From: Heloderma charlesbogerti
Taxonomy: Eukaryota > Chordata > Lepidosauria > Squamata > Helodermatidae
Assembly (NCBI GenBank): GCA_026122225.1
Contig: JANEZZ010001959.1
Coordinates: 1,931,501-1,995,500, forward strand
Reading direction: 5' to 3'
Length of the DNA: 64,000 bases
The translations under genes and the position numbers were made by a program. The notes beneath the pieces were generated by a model. That model worked only from the letters and a program-made list of their open reading frames with translations, made no database searches and was not told the DNA's origin. This document shows positions 61,641 to 64,000 of this stretch, piece after piece. Numbering within the stretch: position 1 is the first letter of the stretch; the number at the start of each line of letters is the position of its first letter.

Positions 61641-62079
61641 GTGAACAGGGTCTCCGTGGCTGATCAGAATGTTTCACATGGGCTGTTCACTTTTTTAAAG
61701 TTTCACATATACACACACACACACTCATCTCTTGCTGTATTAAAAAATCCTAAACATTAAAAAAAACAGTTGCTTAATTGTTCTGAGGATTTGAGGTGGG
61801 ATGGGCCAGATTGGTGCAATCCAGAGTCAGCTTTTGCTGCAAACTTGCTGGTTTTCTTGCACACTGCCCCCCCCCCCGCACGTCCCCAATATCCAAGAAT
61901 AAAAGTAGTGTAATACACTGTATTGGGATCAACTAAAATGTCAGAATTAGCAAGCTTTTGAGTTCCTTAGAACTCTTGAGGATTGATGTTCAGAAACAAG
62001 TGGGAGGGGCATGGGGCAGAAAAAGATGTTTGCAGATTGTAATGGTATTAAAATGGAGCACAGGAGATATTAGGCAGAC

Positions 62080-62180
62080 TTACAATATAATCCTAAATTT
62101 GTTTACTCAGAAGTAAATCTAATGGAGCTCAGTTGGGTTTACTTCCTATCCAGTAGGTATGTCTAGGATTGCAACCTTAG
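62080..62180. repeat. Short dispersed repeat (AATCCTA...GGATTGCA family)
   Basis: TATAATCCTAAATTTGTTTA, TCAGAAGTAAATC, GGGTTTACTTCC and TCTAGGATTGCAACC form mutually inverted ends, about 100 bp. Confidence 0.6.
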
Positions 62181-62228
62181 ATTACACTGAGCTGGATACA
62201 AACAGATCTGTTACACCAAGGTCTACTG

Positions 62229-62463
62229 CAGGGATGGGCATCGTCAGGGGGTCAGGGGCTATTTATGCCTGCCGTTGCACTGCTGAATTTAGTGGCAATA
62301 AAATAAATTTGGTGCCAATTTCCAGTGGCAAACAGCTATGGAAGACTAAAATAGCCAAATTTGCTGCTCAAATTTGGCAGCAAACCACTGACTTTAACAC
62401 CACCATGGCACAGATGTGGTAGGGGTTGTATGTGGCCCATGGGGCATATGTTGCCCACCCTTA
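62229..62463. mobile_element. hAT MITE, 235 bp, with 8-bp target duplication
   Basis: CAGGGATGGGCATCG and GTTGCCCACCCTTA are inverted ends. Flanks GTCTACTG (62221-62228) and GCCTACTG (62464-62471) agree at 7 of 8. The interior is related to 26304-26540. Confidence 0.8.
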
Positions 62464-62633
62464 GCCTACTGGGGCAACAAAGCATGGTTGTTCTTACTTT
62501 GAAAATATAAAGTCACAAATTTGGATCTGCCACAAGCATTTATCAAAACATTTGAATGTCTTTTAACACAAAGCAGAAGAAAAGGAAAATGAGGCAGACC
62601 TTATATTAGCAAAGTTGGAAATTACTTTTAGGT

Positions 62634-62960
62634 CAGGGGTAGGGAACCTCTTTCAGCCCGAGGGCTGAATTCAGTTTGAAAGAAGCTCTCAGGCTGTATT
62701 CCAGTGGTGAGCAGGGCTGAAAGCAAAATAATCTAGGCAACCGACAAAAAGGGTGGAACCAAAAAACAAAATACTAGCATATTTTAGCTTAAAAGTTCTT
62801 ATTGCCAGTAACTAAGCCTTAGGAGAGGCTTTTCAACCTTTTACAATGGGGAAAAACTTCTCAAAACCTAGGATTGGCTATTGAGGGAAAGGGGGTGGGG
62901 CCTGTGAAAGAGGGCATGGTCATCTGGGGAACCCAGGATGACCAGATTTGGACCCCAGGC
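62634..62960. mobile_element. hAT-type element, left end only certain
   Basis: CAGGGGTAGGGAACCTCTTT at 62634 is the hAT terminus of this genome, followed by CAGCCCGAGGGCTGAATTC. The right end is not found, so the end coordinate is a guess. Confidence 0.45.
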
Positions 62961-64000
62961 CTGAGATTTCCCATCTATTTTAGGTGGTACAATAGGCAAA
63001 GGGTCAATAAAAGCTGAATTGGGTAGTGGCTGGATGGAATGTAACACCTGCAAGTGAAGGCATAATTCAGTGATAGGTTATCTTCCCCCAGTCCTAGGAT
63101 CCTACTCTTGGTTGGCTAAATTTGATGTTCTTGATTGCAGGTGGTCATGCTAGTCCGTTAGAAAAATTCAAAAAGCAACAGTGTTCAGATCTCAGCACGG
63201 GAAAGTAAGGCACAGTTGTTGAGGTTGTTTCCATGCTGGTTTCACTGCTTTACAAATACATCTGTATTCACTCAAAGATGTATGTAGTTGTCTTAAAACA
63301 TACATCGACTGACTTGCTCCAAGATAGCATAACCACAGGATGCTATTGTAGCTATCTTTCATTTACAATCCAGATATGAAAAGTTGCTGTCTTATTTTGT
63401 GTTTATGTATGTATATTTAAATAGCTGGAACTATTGTAGCTAAAATTCCATCACCGAAATATGCACAGGGTGTCTCATTTATGGGTCATCACAATCCATA
63501 AATGAGTCATTTCTGATTAAAACATCATGCAGAAGTAATGCAGTTTTCTTCTATGGATCTATGACACAAGTATGGTTGGAACACTTTCAGCATAACAATC
63601 TTCGTTCTGGGCATTGCAGCCACGAGATGAGGCTAAAGTTGGCTTTTATCTCTTTATTTTAATTTCTAGTTCCCTATTTGGTTCAGAGGGTGAGAACCAT
63701 CCTAAATCAGGGATTGAGATTTGAATAGCTTTGCACCCCAACTGTAAGTCCATCATTGGGAAATAATCTCTAGGAGGTGTCCTAGCAAGAAGTCCACCAA
63801 AGCCTCATTTTGGTACAAAGCACTCTAAATTATATTGCCTCCAGGAATCCCAGTGTGAACATCAACCAGAATGCATGTCTCACTGTACTGGGGAAAATGT
63901 TTTTCTCTGTTAAGCTGTACATATTTTAATACTTACCTGTATTAAGAGTTGCATGAAAATGTGAACAGTTTTAAGCTAAGATCTGATTAGAATACTTTTC
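62960..64000. other. Intergenic, no gene recognised
   Basis: AT-rich, without recognisable exon or clear repeat. Confidence 0.5.

Overview
This is vertebrate nuclear DNA, most likely from a squamate reptile (lizard or snake). The evidence is the spliced, intron-rich gene structure, two CpG islands, an AT-rich background, and a characteristic repeat load: a Sauria-type tRNA SINE, a BovB/RTE LINE 3' end, L2/CR1-like LINE 3' ends, a Penelope-like remnant and very many hAT-derived palindromic elements. I cannot name the species.

The main gene is KPNA4 (importin subunit alpha-3) on the minus strand. All 17 coding exons can be placed, from the ATG at 58361 to the TAG ending at 18810. They sum to 1566 nt, a 521-residue protein with an intact frame, every junction GT/AG, and the full IBB-plus-armadillo layout. 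Exon 1 lies in a CpG island (about 57.7-59.24 kb). The 3' UTR runs to about 16.99 kb, with an AATAAA at 17006-17011 (minus strand). Intron 1 is 18.6 kb, while introns 3, 4, 6 and 9 are only 78-104 bp.

A second, GC-rich gene lies downstream of KPNA4 on the plus strand (12950-13723, 257 codons, no intron within the coding region). It encodes a four-helix membrane protein whose spacing and key residues resemble TMEM127. It has its own CpG island and a good Kozak context. A second open frame (13683-14057) overlaps its end.

Layout: 1-12.6 kb is intergenic and repeat-rich (L1 3' end in a hAT shell, Penelope-like and Ty3/gypsy fossils, a hAT element at 5.65-6.61 kb, and a perfect 92-bp inverted repeat spanning 9757-11033). 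12.7-14.3 kb is the TMEM127-like gene. 14.4-16.9 kb is intergenic with MITEs. 16.98-58.6 kb is KPNA4, whose introns hold an antisense L2-like LINE, a CR1 3' end, a compact LTR element, a nearly full-length hAT with transposase remnants, BovB and many foldback elements. 58.6-59.3 kb is promoter-proximal sequence. 59.3-64 kb is intergenic with a SINE and hAT MITEs.

The most unusual observations are the exact 92-bp inverted repeat (possible inversion footprint), the TMEM127-like intronless gene next to KPNA4, two copies of an L1 3' fragment each adjoining hAT-type terminal sequence, and long hairpins in the last KPNA4 intron.
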